DNA from: Stratiolaelaps scimitus
Taxonomy: Eukaryota; Arthropoda; Arachnida; Mesostigmata; Laelapidae
Direction of reading: 5' to 3'
NCBI GenBank assembly: GCA_019614645.1
Contig: JABWDB010000007.1
Location: 2,976,001-3,040,000, forward strand
Length of the DNA stretch: 64,000 nt
The position numbers and the translations under genes were made by a program. The notes below the pieces were generated by a model. It was not told where the DNA came from. It made no database searches and worked only from the letters and a program-made list of their open reading frames with translations. Below are positions 35,101-46,559 of this stretch, piece after piece. Position 1 is the stretch's first letter, and the number at the start of each line of letters is the position of its first letter.

Positions 35101-35450
35101 CCCAACGGTGACGATGCCTGTGATGTTGATGATGATAGTCAAACTACTACCGCTGTTTCTACCAGTACTGCTACTGGTGTCAATAGTGATAATAAATGTA
35201 TGCATAGTGCCAGTTACGTCCACCGAATGTTACAATATTTCTGTTCATCTGTCACTTTCCTGCGCCGTCGTCGTCGTCGTTGTCGGATCTCGGACCTCTG
35301 AGCCCCCACGCAGCTATGGCTGCCGAAACTGCTGTACTGGCTGCTTTCAATAGCTCCATCGGTTGTTAATGGTCGAGCGTAGCCGCTGGCAGTGGACAGG
35401 CAGGCACCTGAAGTAGCACGGGAGAATAGAAAGTGTCCCCCGGTCGGTTG
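32150..35450. promoter_or_regulatory. Second GC-rich island, possible promoter/5' UTR exons
   Basis: CG-rich sequence contains a poly-C run (about 32677-32691), GGC/GGT trinucleotides (33055-33090) and (GA)n (33271-33290). Frames are open on both strands by composition. A strong donor-like site occurs at 34602 (AAGCCG then GTGAGTAG), which would suit a 5' UTR exon on the plus strand. No protein domain is recognised. I call it only as a likely regulatory or transcript-start region. Confidence 0.3.
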
Positions 35451-35775
35451 TTGTGGGGGACGCGCAGTCCCCCTCCAAACAAAACACTATCTAATGTAAC
35501 AAATGACACGTGGCATTAACCAAGAGGGACAGAACCCACATTTCGCTCTGACGCTTTTTCTTCTTCTAGATCCTGCCTCGTGCAGGCCCGTCCCGCTTCG
35601 CCTGTACATCGCTTCGCTCTGATCGATTGGCGATGGTAGAAACGTTGTTTTCGTCTGGACTTCGTCAAGTTCGTCTGGTAGTTCGCTCACACACGACATC
35701 GTGGAAATCGGACACGTGTACACCGGGGTCGCGATTAAGAGAACGTGAGCGCATCCGAATTTTGAGACATGTGAT

Positions 35776-35812
<37 letters not shown>

Positions 35813-37720
35813 GGACAGTAATGATTAATAGCAATTAGTTATGATCAATGATTGATCATATGATTGGCGTTTGTTTATATGTAGATAACTGATATACAAA
35901 TAATCAAGAACTCAATTTCTAATATCATGGAGTTGCAGCTTTACATGCGTGTTAGGCTTTGTGAACTGCATGGTAGATTTGGATTCTTTACTTGAGAAGA
36001 TACTTGACTAATCGCAGATTATACGTGATTCTATATTTTATATAATTAGAGAAGACTCGGGTGTTTCTTCCTGATCTAAGAATTGACCGAGGTCTTTTCT
36101 TGCTATATTAGTTAAGGTCTCCTGACAACTGAATTTTTAACAAGTAGCTCCTTGAGTGGTCAACAATACAACAAACGAATAGTAACCGGCTGAAAATATT
36201 ACAATCGTACATGTCTCGCCGTTCCTATCCGAGGCTAGCGATGTCACACGCTTACTCCAGACACTTGCATGTCGCACCACGCTACTTGAGCTTGCCAGGC
36301 TCTAGCTGGTGATGCAACAGAACGCCTATAATAGAAATAAACAAGCGAGCGTTGCTATCGCGAGTTACCATTAGTAGATACGACTTCGCCCCATCACCTT
36401 CTAGATTTTCCTCTAATTTCTCTTGTTGCCTCCCACATGTGATACTAGTCCCTATGGCTAACAAGAGCCTTCAGTCTCGTCACCAACTCATACATAGAGC
36501 GTTATCCGAACGCTGGGACTCGTCGAGCAACTCCAGCCCCACTCAAGCCACGGAATCCGATTAGTCCCCCTTCTGGGCGCAGACACAACAAGAGGAACGG
36601 AGACATTCGTCTACCTCCTACAGTCATGCGAGTAGGCAGACAGAACCTGCACATCAATAAGCGCACACACTCACACATCACCCGAATGGTGTTCCATGTT
36701 CGCTCGGCGCAGAGTCGTAGGCGCAGGGTGTCGTAGCGAGCCACGGCAATAAACGAAAAAAAAACGACAACTACGTCCGTTTCTCGTCCGAAGGGACAGG
36801 AATGGCAACAGTCATTGGGGGGTGCATACCTAACCTAACCACGAATGGGACATCCCCAGTGGAGTGCACTGGCCGGGCAGACGTGACGTAAAAAGAGGCC
36901 GACTACGAGGAAAAAGTGACCCCGTGGCGCTCCCCACGCCTACGCAGAGCCATGACATGACGCGAAATCCGCTCTGCCCAATAGGCTGCTGTTCGGGTTG
37001 CACAATCCACTGGTGCCGCAACAATCAACAAACGAACGATGCTAAGTACAACAACGACAACAGCAATAAATGCAATGGAGGAAAAAAAAAGACACACGGA
37101 ATGAACACAGTAACCAGTAACGACAACAGCAATTGTGCAGGAAATATTATCAGTTGGCACTGATGACGCAGGCTATCTGATTCGTGTGATCAGCTCTTTA
37201 GGGGCTGGGTCAATTATGTATCGTGGACCATCACCGCATTAAGGAAACGGTTCGCGATCATCCGTTTGCTGTCGAAAGGCCGCGTGCGGAGGGGAAAAAA
37301 AAAACTTCTGACACGTTGTGTCAGGAGTTTTCAGTTAGGTTCTGTCTCCTAGGCAGGATCAGATCAGGATTTTCGATCACTAATCAAGGAATCACGAAAC
37401 GTGTTCAACACGTCGCTTATTCTCCTCTTAGTATTGTTCTGTCATACAATAGATTTATAAATGAATATTATTAGCCACGCGCCCACGATTAAGCTATGTA
37501 TGAATATGATTTGTACACAGGTAATTCTGGGTGTGCTTAATCCCCAGTGTGCAAATCGTGTGTATAGCAGTAAGGAATGAATGAACGATAGCATGACATA
37601 ACGATGGCCGATTTGTAATTAACTTGGAATCATTATAATTTGGTCTATGATTGCACGTTCACACTGCTTGCTCACACGTCCTTAGCTAGCTGCAATTTAG
37701 TGATGCACCCACAGCCCGAG
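35450..37720. other. Stretch without recognisable genes
   Basis: It contains (AT)n at about 35779-35808 and a short inverted repeat (ctgacac/gtgtcag) near 37310. Nothing else is supported. Confidence 0.5.
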
Positions 37721-37723
37721 ATG

Positions 37724-40499
37724 CTAGTCAAGATTCTCCAAAAACCTCATCAGTCTTGGTATGTAACGCTCGTCTCCTGGGCAGTCCATGTGGTCGGCGC
37801 CCTCGACCCAGAGCGGCTCAACAGCCATAGGGCACCTCTCGCACATCTTCTTTGTCGCTGCGAACGGGCAAATTTGATCATTTGTACCGTGCACGAAGAG
37901 AACAGGACATCGGACCTGGAAGAACAATAAACGCGTTCAGATGCGCAGGTGACGTCGAGTGGACTCGGGCGTCGGATAGAACGAACGCCTGGCGAGTTTG
38001 ACTGGAGTCACTCAAAGGCATAGGACATGTAAAATGTAGGCTTACACTAGGAAGAGCAAGACTGTGAGCCTGCATTTATCCAACTCAGAAATGATTCTTG
38101 GCCTGAATCTCCTGAGACAAGCGCGCCGTTTATCGGAACATTATTTAAATAGGCGTCCATAATGCGAAATTACAGGCTTCCGGCGTCACAAAGACGGCCG
38201 ACTCAATGTGTTCCTACTCAATTTGGGCTAACGGCATGGCAGGTCTCGGCATCCCTGTGGAGTTCATCTAAATGAATTCCATTAGCTGGATCGGTGTAAA
38301 CAAATCAGATTATATAATCTGGCATATTACATAAATCCGCGTCCAGCAAGATATGAACTCAATGCTTGAGTTTCGGACTCTTGCATTGTGGAGTTAATCC
38401 CGAACTGCACAATGCAAGAGTACAAAATTCTTTAAATATTGTATGTTTGAAGTTGTTTATACACCTATATAATATAAATCTAATATAATAATAGATTACA
38501 TTATTGTCGCCTGAGTTTGTTTGCTTACATGCTGAATACGGTCGATATTTCTGAAGCAGTCAGCTCCGAACGGGTTAATGTTGGGCAGTGGCAGCCTAAC
38601 GGGGAAGTTCACTATAGTCGAAAGTCTGCTTGAGAGACGGTTCTGAAGAACTTTCATCCCCGATGACAAAGCGCCTTGAAGGATTAGGCCTGCCACATCG
38701 TACCGAGTTGCAAGATATACCGACGGTACAGAGCCAATGCTATCTCCGAAGAGCACAATACTACCTTCGTCAATCAGAAGCTTGTCACGTGCATGTTCAA
38801 AAACCATTTCGATGTCGGATAGTAACGCCTCTGCAATTGATCGCGGATTTGGCAATAGAATATATATTAGATATATGTTGGGGTCAAATTGTCAACACCC
38901 GGTATTTTGTTAAATCAATGCCATGTAAAACGTTTGAGAAGAGACGTTTGGTCCAGCTAACTGTTAAGCGCATTTAAATACTTGCATATGTTGCATGCGC
39001 ATACACATTATCATTATTATTATGCACACACACACACATAGATCTCTGTGGTAGCCGTCTGTCGTAACACGGTTTTTCAGTAAGAATCACGTTCTGAGAC
39101 TTTGTCGCATATTGGCACACAAATACATTCCTACACAACAGGCCGGCTCAATTCGACAGCGATTGATCGATAACATATTCGTATATGTTATCGATCATTT
39201 GTTAATGACAATCGGCGTACTCCGCTCTCGATAACACGTCACGGAAAATGAATGATTTTATAACGGCTGTATACACTAACGCACTATTCTCGAAGCCCGT
39301 TAGACTGTCGAGCGGACTGGCCAGATTGGCTTTTGCGCGACGTTCAAATCAGATGGCGACCTGTGAAAATCGCCGAAAAGTAGGTCCCCCTATAAATTGC
39401 AATGCGGTTCTGGTATCGCCACCCAGCAGTCTTCGGTTGTGGGAGCCGCACACACTAGGTCTCACCTGCACTGGGATTATCCATATTTAAGCCATATCCG
39501 GTGTAGTCGTACGATATGAAATCGCATGAAAATGTTGATGCAAAACTGACCGCGAACGGTAGTACTTCGCCGAGGTCAACCGCGGTAGGGTGGCTGTATA
39601 AAACCGTACGGCGCTGATCACGATTGGGTTCGCCTTTCCCAGGCCTTTCCAGTTCAGGACATCTGACCAGCAGAGCGTTCAATGATGTCCTATCTACGTA
39701 TTGGAACGCAACAAAAACAACGTATACCGCAACATGGTGAAGCATTTCAACATGAGAGTCGGACTTAGTATCAGAGAGTAAACGGGCAATGAGAATCGTC
39801 CGAGGAACTAATATATATGTCATAATCTTGTCTCGGAACCGGGAAAAAAAAGCTGATTGCGGTAGTTGTCGCTTCGATTAGCTGTGTGGTGTGTGTACAC
39901 CTAAACGGTGCTTGATTCAGTAACACGATGATATGAAAATACGCTGTCGCACATATTGTCATATCTTCTGCCGATCTCCTACGGTACTGGTGTTTGCTAT
40001 ACATATACATAGCGTTGAATACGAAGCCATAATATTCAGACGCGCAATGTCCTCGAATGTTCACCGAAGAGTTTATGTTGTTAAAGTAACCATCTTCCAG
40101 ACGACAGCGATCCGGCAGTGTTTGGTGGGGAGGACCTGACATGGTACGCGTTGACAAACGAATACTAAAGAGACATAGGTGGATAGGGCATTGGTGTCAA
40201 CTGTTGGTGTCACTTCGGAACTCGAGCGACATCAACAGTTGACTCGGGGAGAACCTTGATTTCGTCTATAGTTGGACAAAAGCGATGATCTGATGCAACT
40301 GAACTTACCTGGCTTTATCACCTCAAAGATGTCAGCCAATTTGGTCATTGCATTATAGTCTGGACACGTAAACATAAGCCGTTGAGTGGCTGGCACCAGC
40401 CGCAATCCGAACTCCGCCGAGTCATCGTGTCGGAAGCAATACGTCGCTGGCCGAGGAGGGTTGAAAGCGGTTCTCTCTATAAACGAATTAAGTGACCCT
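37724..40499 (-). CDS. ABHD17-like alpha/beta-hydrolase, array copy 1
   Basis: Four minus-strand exons join in phase: 40499-40309, 39693-39466, 38830-38529 and 37915-37724 (TAG), about 303 codons. ABHD17 (FAM108) proteins are membrane-tethered serine hydrolases that remove palmitate from proteins. Order of motifs: NPPRPATYCF near the start; YSHPTAVDLG (oxyanion loop; the family usually has HGNAVD); FISYDYTGYG; nucleophile FGDSIG; INPFGADCF; acid HGTND; VEPLWVEGADH with the catalytic His. Introns have GT/AG ends and the same phases as copy 2. Exon 3 is 54 nt longer than in copy 2, adding 18 residues after SSGMKV. The first exon (start codon and the usual palmitoylated Cys cluster) is not found. 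It looks functional. Confidence 0.8.
38377..38421. repeat. 14-bp perfect inverted repeat inside an intron
   Basis: Arms actcttgcattgtg (38377-38390) and cacaatgcaagagt (38408-38421) flank a 17-nt loop in the last intron of hydrolase copy 1. Confidence 0.8.
39165..39196. repeat. 14-bp perfect inverted repeat inside an intron
   Basis: Arms gatcgataacatat (39165-39178) and atatgttatcgatc (39183-39196) flank a 4-nt loop, in an intron of hydrolase copy 1. Confidence 0.85.
40196..40243. repeat. 16-bp inverted repeat, one mismatch
   Basis: Arms gtcaactgttggtgtc (40196-40211) and gacatcaacagttgac (40228-40243) flank a 16-nt loop. It lies in the intron between the first two recognised exons of hydrolase copy 1, about 65 nt past the donor of the exon that ends at 40309. 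Confidence 0.8.
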
Positions 40500-41449
40500 C
40501 TGGAAGAAGAAAAGTGTCACAGCAAGTTAGCTGCTGCCTCTTCTCGCCAGCGGTGAGCAAACCCGAGTCAATCGAGCGCGGTTGAGGGTGCAGATGATGG
40601 CCCCTGAAGGAGCGGCGCGAGGAAGCTCTGCCATGTCGTGATCACACCGACGTCACCGATCGCAGAATTGGATCCTCTTGCCAGAGCTGCCTGATCATCT
40701 AGCTCGGAAACTTAACGAATGGAACGTTTGGAGAAGAAAACAGTCTCTGATAGACGCGAGATAGAAGGACAACAACAAAAAACAATGCTAAAAAATGTCC
40801 CTGGACTCGCCGTTAGCGACACGAACAGCCTTGCTACCATCAGACATTTCTCGGTTTTCATGTATTTTCGATGGCGTTAATATAAGAGTTGTTAAGCGGA
40901 AAACCCCTCACAGCTCCCTGAGGCCATGGCGGAATCATGTCAGCAAGGTCGATCGTGAAAAGTTATCTCAACAGCGACTCACATCATCGTTCAGTTGATA
41001 CGACGCTCGGTTATCCTAATGTCCGGTTAGCAGATACTAACTATCAATTAGAACCGTTTTATACGGCCATGATTGTTATTATTTATGATATTGCAAGAGA
41101 TAGCGGATAGTGGTGACGGGTTCAATAGTAGCTCGTAATATAATTCGAGATGATAAAATCTCTCCGAATTTCAGCTTGCAAGCTTTTAAGAAGCGCGAGA
41201 AGAATCAAATCAGTCATTGTGACCTAACAACATCCCCGCTTTTGTCGGGGTACTCGTGTGTGTATTGATGTGATGGTGATGTCGAAAAAGGTGGTAGCAC
41301 CGCACGTAACAAAGTCCTAGAACAATGGCGAGTTGGATCTGTGGGCAGGACCTGCGACTACTACAATCGTCTTCTATATTGAAATCTATCGTAGCGTATC
41401 GACGCGATATACAATACTATAAATTTTGTACCTTACTAGTAAATTTCCC

Positions 41450-41600
41450 GGGCTGGCTCACAGCCAATATTTAACGTCCACGGTACAACTGCTTTCGGGA
41501 TTGCTTCGTAAGACGAACCCCTTTAAAATGCAGATGTGCAACACCACAGATGCGCGCCGCACACGAATGCGCCGCGCCACCGGGCGAACCATAGTGAACC
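41450..41600 (-). repeat. tRNA-derived SINE-like repeat, copy 2
   Basis: It shares 'ggctcacagccaat', 'ttaacgtccacgg', 'aacccctttaaaatgca.atgtgcaac', and the end 'cgcacacgaatgcgccgc' with the 53.4-kb copy. The B-box part is replaced or deleted here, while the A-box end (cgccgcgcca..gggcg in plus) is kept. It lies in minus orientation between hydrolase copies 1 and 2. Confidence 0.65.
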
Positions 41601-41842
41601 ACACCTTACTAGTGAATCATAACTCTTCCGATCTAGTCACCACCGTGACCGTTGTGTTTGCATCCCGATGCCAGAACGACCGATGGGTTGCCATCGGGGT
41701 TGTCGACGAGTATCGCACATATTCATGAATACGTGGAAGGCTACAAAACTGATTAAGCCTGCCAAAGACCACCAACGCACGTGTAGCAAGCACTCAGCGT
41801 TGCACAGGCTTCAGTTTGCATCGCATGCTATGCTGTTGGTGG

Positions 41843-41888
41843 GATATTCCGAGAGCATGATTGCGGTTGATGATGTTCTCGGAATATC
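41843..41888. repeat. 16-bp inverted repeat, one mismatch
   Basis: Arms gatattccgagagcat (41843-41858) and atgttctcggaatatc (41873-41888) flank a 14-nt loop. It lies between hydrolase copies 1 and 2. Confidence 0.8.
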
Positions 41889-42349
41889 AAGAAAACCAGG
41901 GTTCTGAACTCGTCACCCCCCCCCCCCTCCTACCCCTCTCTATTGACGAGTGGCATTTCGCCACGGTATCATCAGAGTTGGACTACTCGGAAATTGTAGC
42001 AGAAGGAAAAGGGGAACTATTTTGAGGGAGCTCGGAAATCGGAGATCATTTTTTGCCTGAGGAATCCATGGATTCGGTGACAGCTGGGGGTCTTGGTCAA
42101 CCCTAATGGAGCGTACCTCGTGAGGTTCAACACCACATACCCGCGATTAAGAGTAAATAACCCTAAATCTCACGAGCTGGGTCAGATTAGCTAAGCTGCT
42201 ATTTTTAACAGTGCCAAACCTAAGAGAAAAAAATGAAATGATGATGACTTTTTTTAGCTCTCGAAACTTAAAATTTAAATGATGAGATGACTTTTTAGCT
42301 CTTGAATCTTTGAAATTTTGATGTCCAGTTTGTTACTCTGCTAGAAGAA

Positions 42350-42515
42350 CTCGCTTCATCAAATAGCAGCTTCGTCTATAGCCAATAGCTTGCAGGACTG
42401 GCATTCGGCAATCTGCAGGGGCAATCTGCGAGCTCGCTTCATCAAATAGCAGCTTCGTCTATAGCCAATAGCTTGCAGGACTGGCATTCGGCAATCTGCA
42501 GGGGCAATCTGCGAG
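42350..42515. repeat. Perfect 83-bp tandem duplication
   Basis: The 83-bp unit 42350-42432 (starting ctcgcttcatcaaatagc, ending gcgag) is repeated without a visible difference at 42433-42515. It sits 41 bp beyond the stop codon of hydrolase copy 2, so it is probably in its 3' UTR. The lack of divergence indicates a very recent event, or an assembly artefact. Confidence 0.95.
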
Positions 42516-42555
42516 TTAATCTGAGACCTGCTAAGATAACGGTAAAATTCGGTAG

Positions 42556-45500
42556 TTATTGCAGGGTGAACAGAAATGTCTGGACTCGTTTCATGTAGTT
42601 GCTATCGAACGAACACCCGCCGTGACCCCCCTCCTTTATCCAGAGCGGTTCAACACCAGCAGCTGCGGGACATTTCTTATACATCTCCTTGACAGCTTTA
42701 AAGGGGCAGATTTCATCATCTTCGCTGTGCACAAATAGAACCGGGCATCGTATCTGAAAAACGCGAAAAAATTTACTGCCAAAGTGATAATGCTATTATA
42801 AGCGGGCAACGTGATAGAATGTATAATGACGTACAACAAATAGCATGACTGTCGAATTGTCGATATATCACATCCTAATCATATGATCGTATCATGTGCC
42901 GCATTACTGTGCGCTTACGTTTGGGACATGATCGATGTTTCGGAAGCAGTCGAGCCCGAATGGGTTGATGTTGAGCGAAGGGAAGAACAGCTTAACACCA
43001 GATGCTAACGCTCCCTGTAGTATGACTCCTCGCACATCGTACTTAGTGGCTAGATTGACCGTCGGTATGGAGCCAATGCTCTCGCCAAACAGCACAACGC
43101 GACTCAAATCAACGCCGATATGACGCGAGTGTATAAGTACAGTTTCAAGATCAGACAACATCGCCTCTGCAAGGGATTGGTCATCGAATTAGTATAGTTC
43201 CGAAAATTCGAAATGCTTGAATGTGAAGAAGAGCCGAACAGCTGTGACGAGTATTTAGACGGGGGCAAGAGTTTTCAAGCGTAGACCTGTCATACTGACA
43301 CTCTCTCAAGACTCAGTCCCTCTCATACACTAACAATCTGACAAGGGTCAGTTCCACAGTATCGTGGAGAACACCAGGTGTGTGGCCTGGTCAACACGAG
43401 CATTCTCCGTCCCAAACAAAAAGGGCTAATAACGTCAAACCGCAGTGTCAACCAGGGTCGCAAACCAAACCAGTATTCGCGAAGCAAGCGAATCGATCGT
43501 CGAGACCCAAGTTACTCTCATCGTAACACGATAATTCCCTAATTCCGTGTACATACTGATACCACGCAACTGCAAACAGCCTAACGTCTTCTGAGCGGCA
43601 AATCTGGAGGCCACATACTGACCCCTCCAGTTGCTCCCCTCAACTGGGTGTTGTTCGCTGGTTTTTCCTTTTGTTAGCTGAACCATTCTCGGTAATGTGT
43701 GCCCTAATGTGCGACCTTCTAGTCGCTCACTATGTAATCTACTCCCAGGTACAAAACATACGTTAGGCAACGTATGGTTTTGTAGGGGATTATATGTGGG
43801 CGTTCGTATATACCACATATGTCATCTAGCCCCGAACTAACCAACACTTGGTACATATACATTAAAGCATGATATGTCCGTCTGTACCTCAACGAACAAG
43901 GTTTTCAAATTCATATAAAAAAATGTCAGGCATCAATTAGCGATGAAAAATACATACGTCCTAATTGTGGATAACCTTTAAGATAATGCCCCACTGAAAA
44001 CACGGGTAATCGGGCCGAGCTGGGAAAGTATCGCGTCACCCGCAAGCCCTCTATGGAGTACTACTAAACTAATCGAATGGTTCATCTTACCCACGCTGGG
44101 TGGCTCAAAGTTCAAGCCATAACCGGTGTAATCATAGGCGATGAAGTCGCAGAAGTAAGATTTCGCGAAGTCGTGACCATAGGGCAAAACAAAGCCAAGA
44201 TCGACAGCATTTGGGTGGCTGTAAATAACGGTGACACGATTGTCAGGATTAGGCTCTCCTTTTCCTGGCCTTGGCAGACTCGGCGATCTAGCACGAAATG
44301 CAACTATTTGTGCCCCGTCTGCAGAAGAAAGAAATCAAATCGGAGAATTAATGTAACTCGTACTCAGTCGTATGATTCGACCGAGCAACCAAGAAGATAC
44401 AGCAAGAAGAAGATACAGGTATATATGGAAGATAGATATCAGGCCAAAGCATCCCGCGACACCAGGCCGCTATCCGAGATGAGGCACTCGACAGGACGGG
44501 CATCCACGGCTGCATCCCTACATAACAACGCCACCGGCAGCGGGCCTCCACGGGGTACACGGAACCAAGACCTGCGGACTCCACAATTTCGCCACGTTCT
44601 ACCTCCGTCAGGCCTGGCGCTCTGCCTTCTCCGATCTTTGGGGCTGCTGTAGACGACCCATCTTTCAGACTTCATCGGCCTGCGCCTGGGTTCCGCTATA
44701 GTCGCTGTGCACGACTCCCGTCTCTGTGGGGACTCCCTGACATCTCCCCGATGGTCACCATGACCTCCCTTGGTGAGTGCAGCATGGGCCGCCACACTCA
44801 AGCATCGCTTTCCGGTCTGCCGGCATCCCCTGCACGCGGGAGCCCTAGGCCTTCACGCCGCCGATGGGCTCGCCCTCGTACACCTGTGGCTTACACCTGG
44901 TGTGGTAGGGAATAGTGAAACAAGCCCCCCCTCACCCACCCACTCTACCACGCATCGTGATATGCGGCATCCCGTACGGAGCAAGCGAGGCTACGGAAGT
45001 ATTCTCCTTTGCAGGCGACCTGCAGCACCCTCTGGTCCTGCTGGTTTACCGCTACAGGCAGCCCTGACCCGCTTACGGTCAAACTCTTTCAGGGAGCCTA
45101 CGACAGGCTTGTGCGTGTCACAAACACGCTGGGACTTTTCTCGACGTCTATCTTTGTATGTCCAACGTGGCAATGCGGTCACGGTTCCTGAGACGTGTTG
45201 GCCCAGTACACGGGCTTGCATAACAGCCCTCAACGATGTATGCATTTCAACAACGTGACCTACATCTAGAAACTATCGGATAGATAATAAAGGATAAAAT
45301 AAAGTCTCTAGATAATATCGGATACCAAGCGTTCGTTATCGTTTATAATAACTAAGTTTATTATTTACTACATCCATAATATACAGCCGGAGATTACACC
45401 CTGTTAAGTGGCACTGGCTGTAGAGTGACAATAAATTCTAATCAAGATTTCGTATCTGCAAACGTCATCGATAGAAACCATTGGGCTCGTGGTAGCCCTC

Positions 45501-46541
45501 TCTTCTAAACGTAGCATGATGGAAACCGTGGATTGTAAAACGAGTCCGATTCGTTCGCGAAGTTCATCAAGGCTGACATCGGTCGTCTTTCTTTACCACA
45601 TCCCAATGAATTCAGAGTAATCCGGCGTCATTGTAGCTTAAAAACGATGCCTCCAACAAATATGGGAATGTCGCCAAAGACTATTCCGAACAGTGTAAGC
45701 CGATAGAGAGTTTTGGAAGAAATGGAGAAGACTTCCCTCGGTTACAGATCTTCCGAGTTCTGCGGGCTAATAATATCCCCACCTAACTTTCGAGCCTATA
45801 GGAAGCAAAGAGCTTTGCCGGGGAATATATTCAGACACTCGCGACCATGATTAGTGTTCTGTGAAGGAGCGACCTTTGTTGGCATAATCACACACAGGTA
45901 CTTTTTAGTTAATGACGAACTCCAGGGTAGTTCTGCTTATGTGCAGAAGACTGGACACAGCGATAGGTTCCTTGGCTCCTTGGCGCCCTGTGAGGTTCCT
46001 TGGCTGCCTGCCATTTCAGCTTCTCGTCTTCACGTTAACGATATTCTTTCGCATCTATCTTTCAACGATATATACATATGTAGACATAATATAAAATGCA
46101 TATATATATTATATATATATATATATATACACATACATATATGAGGTCAGCTGGAAAAAACAGGTCTGCCTTTTTCCAGCTGACCCTCAGCTGATATATA
46201 TATATATATACACGGAGACCTTTCGCCCAATACCAAATTATATAGCAGCGCAAGGCGACTGGAGACCACCCAGCATGACCCGCATGAAACGTAAAATACA
46301 AGAATGTCCTATACAATTGCGAAATAATGAATGAAAAACCGACCAATCAAAATGCCCACCTGGTTTCGTCACAAGGAACGCGTCAACCTCTTTGGACATC
46401 TTGTCATAAATCGGGTACAGCTCTCGGAGTATAGGTTCAGCGGGAATAATCCTGCTCCCATATTCTGCTGTGTGATCTGCCTGGAGTTCATATGTGGTAG
46501 GATGAGGTGGGTGAAACGCCAGGTCTCGAATAAGTGATTTT
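42556..46541 (-). CDS. ABHD17-like alpha/beta-hydrolase, array copy 2
   Basis: Four minus-strand exons join in phase: 46541-46360, 44318-44091, 43166-42919 and 42753-42556 (TAA), about 284 codons. Motifs in order: LAFHPPHPTTYEL (compare the ABHD17 'AFLPPxxTY'), YSHPNAVDLG, FIAYDYTGYG, nucleophile FGESIG, INPFGLDCF, acid HSEDDEI, VEPLWIKEGGH. Ser, Asp and His of the triad are all present. Exon phases equal those of copy 1, and the second exon has the same length (228 nt). As in copy 1 the oxyanion-loop glycine of HGNAVD is proline. The long first intron (44319-46359) holds a decayed retrotransposon copy on the opposite strand. The first exon with the start codon is not identified. It is diverged enough from copy 1 that the duplication is not recent. 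Confidence 0.8.
43751..43783. repeat. 14-bp inverted repeat with one bulge
   Basis: Arms acaaaacatacgtt (43751-43764) and aacgtatggttttgt (43769-43783) lie inside an intron of hydrolase copy 2. Confidence 0.75.
44450..45200 (+). mobile_element. Decayed 3' copy of the RLE retrotransposon
   Basis: Translated piecewise in shifting frames, it follows the C-terminal third of ORF2 at 9.4-13.9 kb in order: EALDRTGIHG (full copy EAALDQTGVRA), IGLRLGSAIVA (full VGLRLGAPVVA), C-GD and then H-P-H residues, GPLT-type block DPLTVKLFQGAYDRLVR (full GPLTANFLEGVYHRLIR) and LYVQRGNAV (full LAVQRGNAI). Several stops and frameshifts show it is dead. It lies within an intron of hydrolase copy 2 on the opposite strand. 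Confidence 0.8.
46145..46185. repeat. 15-bp perfect inverted repeat
   Basis: Arms ggtcagctggaaaaa (46145-46159) and tttttccagctgacc (46171-46185) flank an 11-nt loop, bounded on both sides by (AT)n microsatellites. The string 'agctgaccctcagctg' in its right flank recurs near 6816-6831. Confidence 0.85.
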
Positions 46542-46559
46542 CTGGAAAATCATGGCGAA

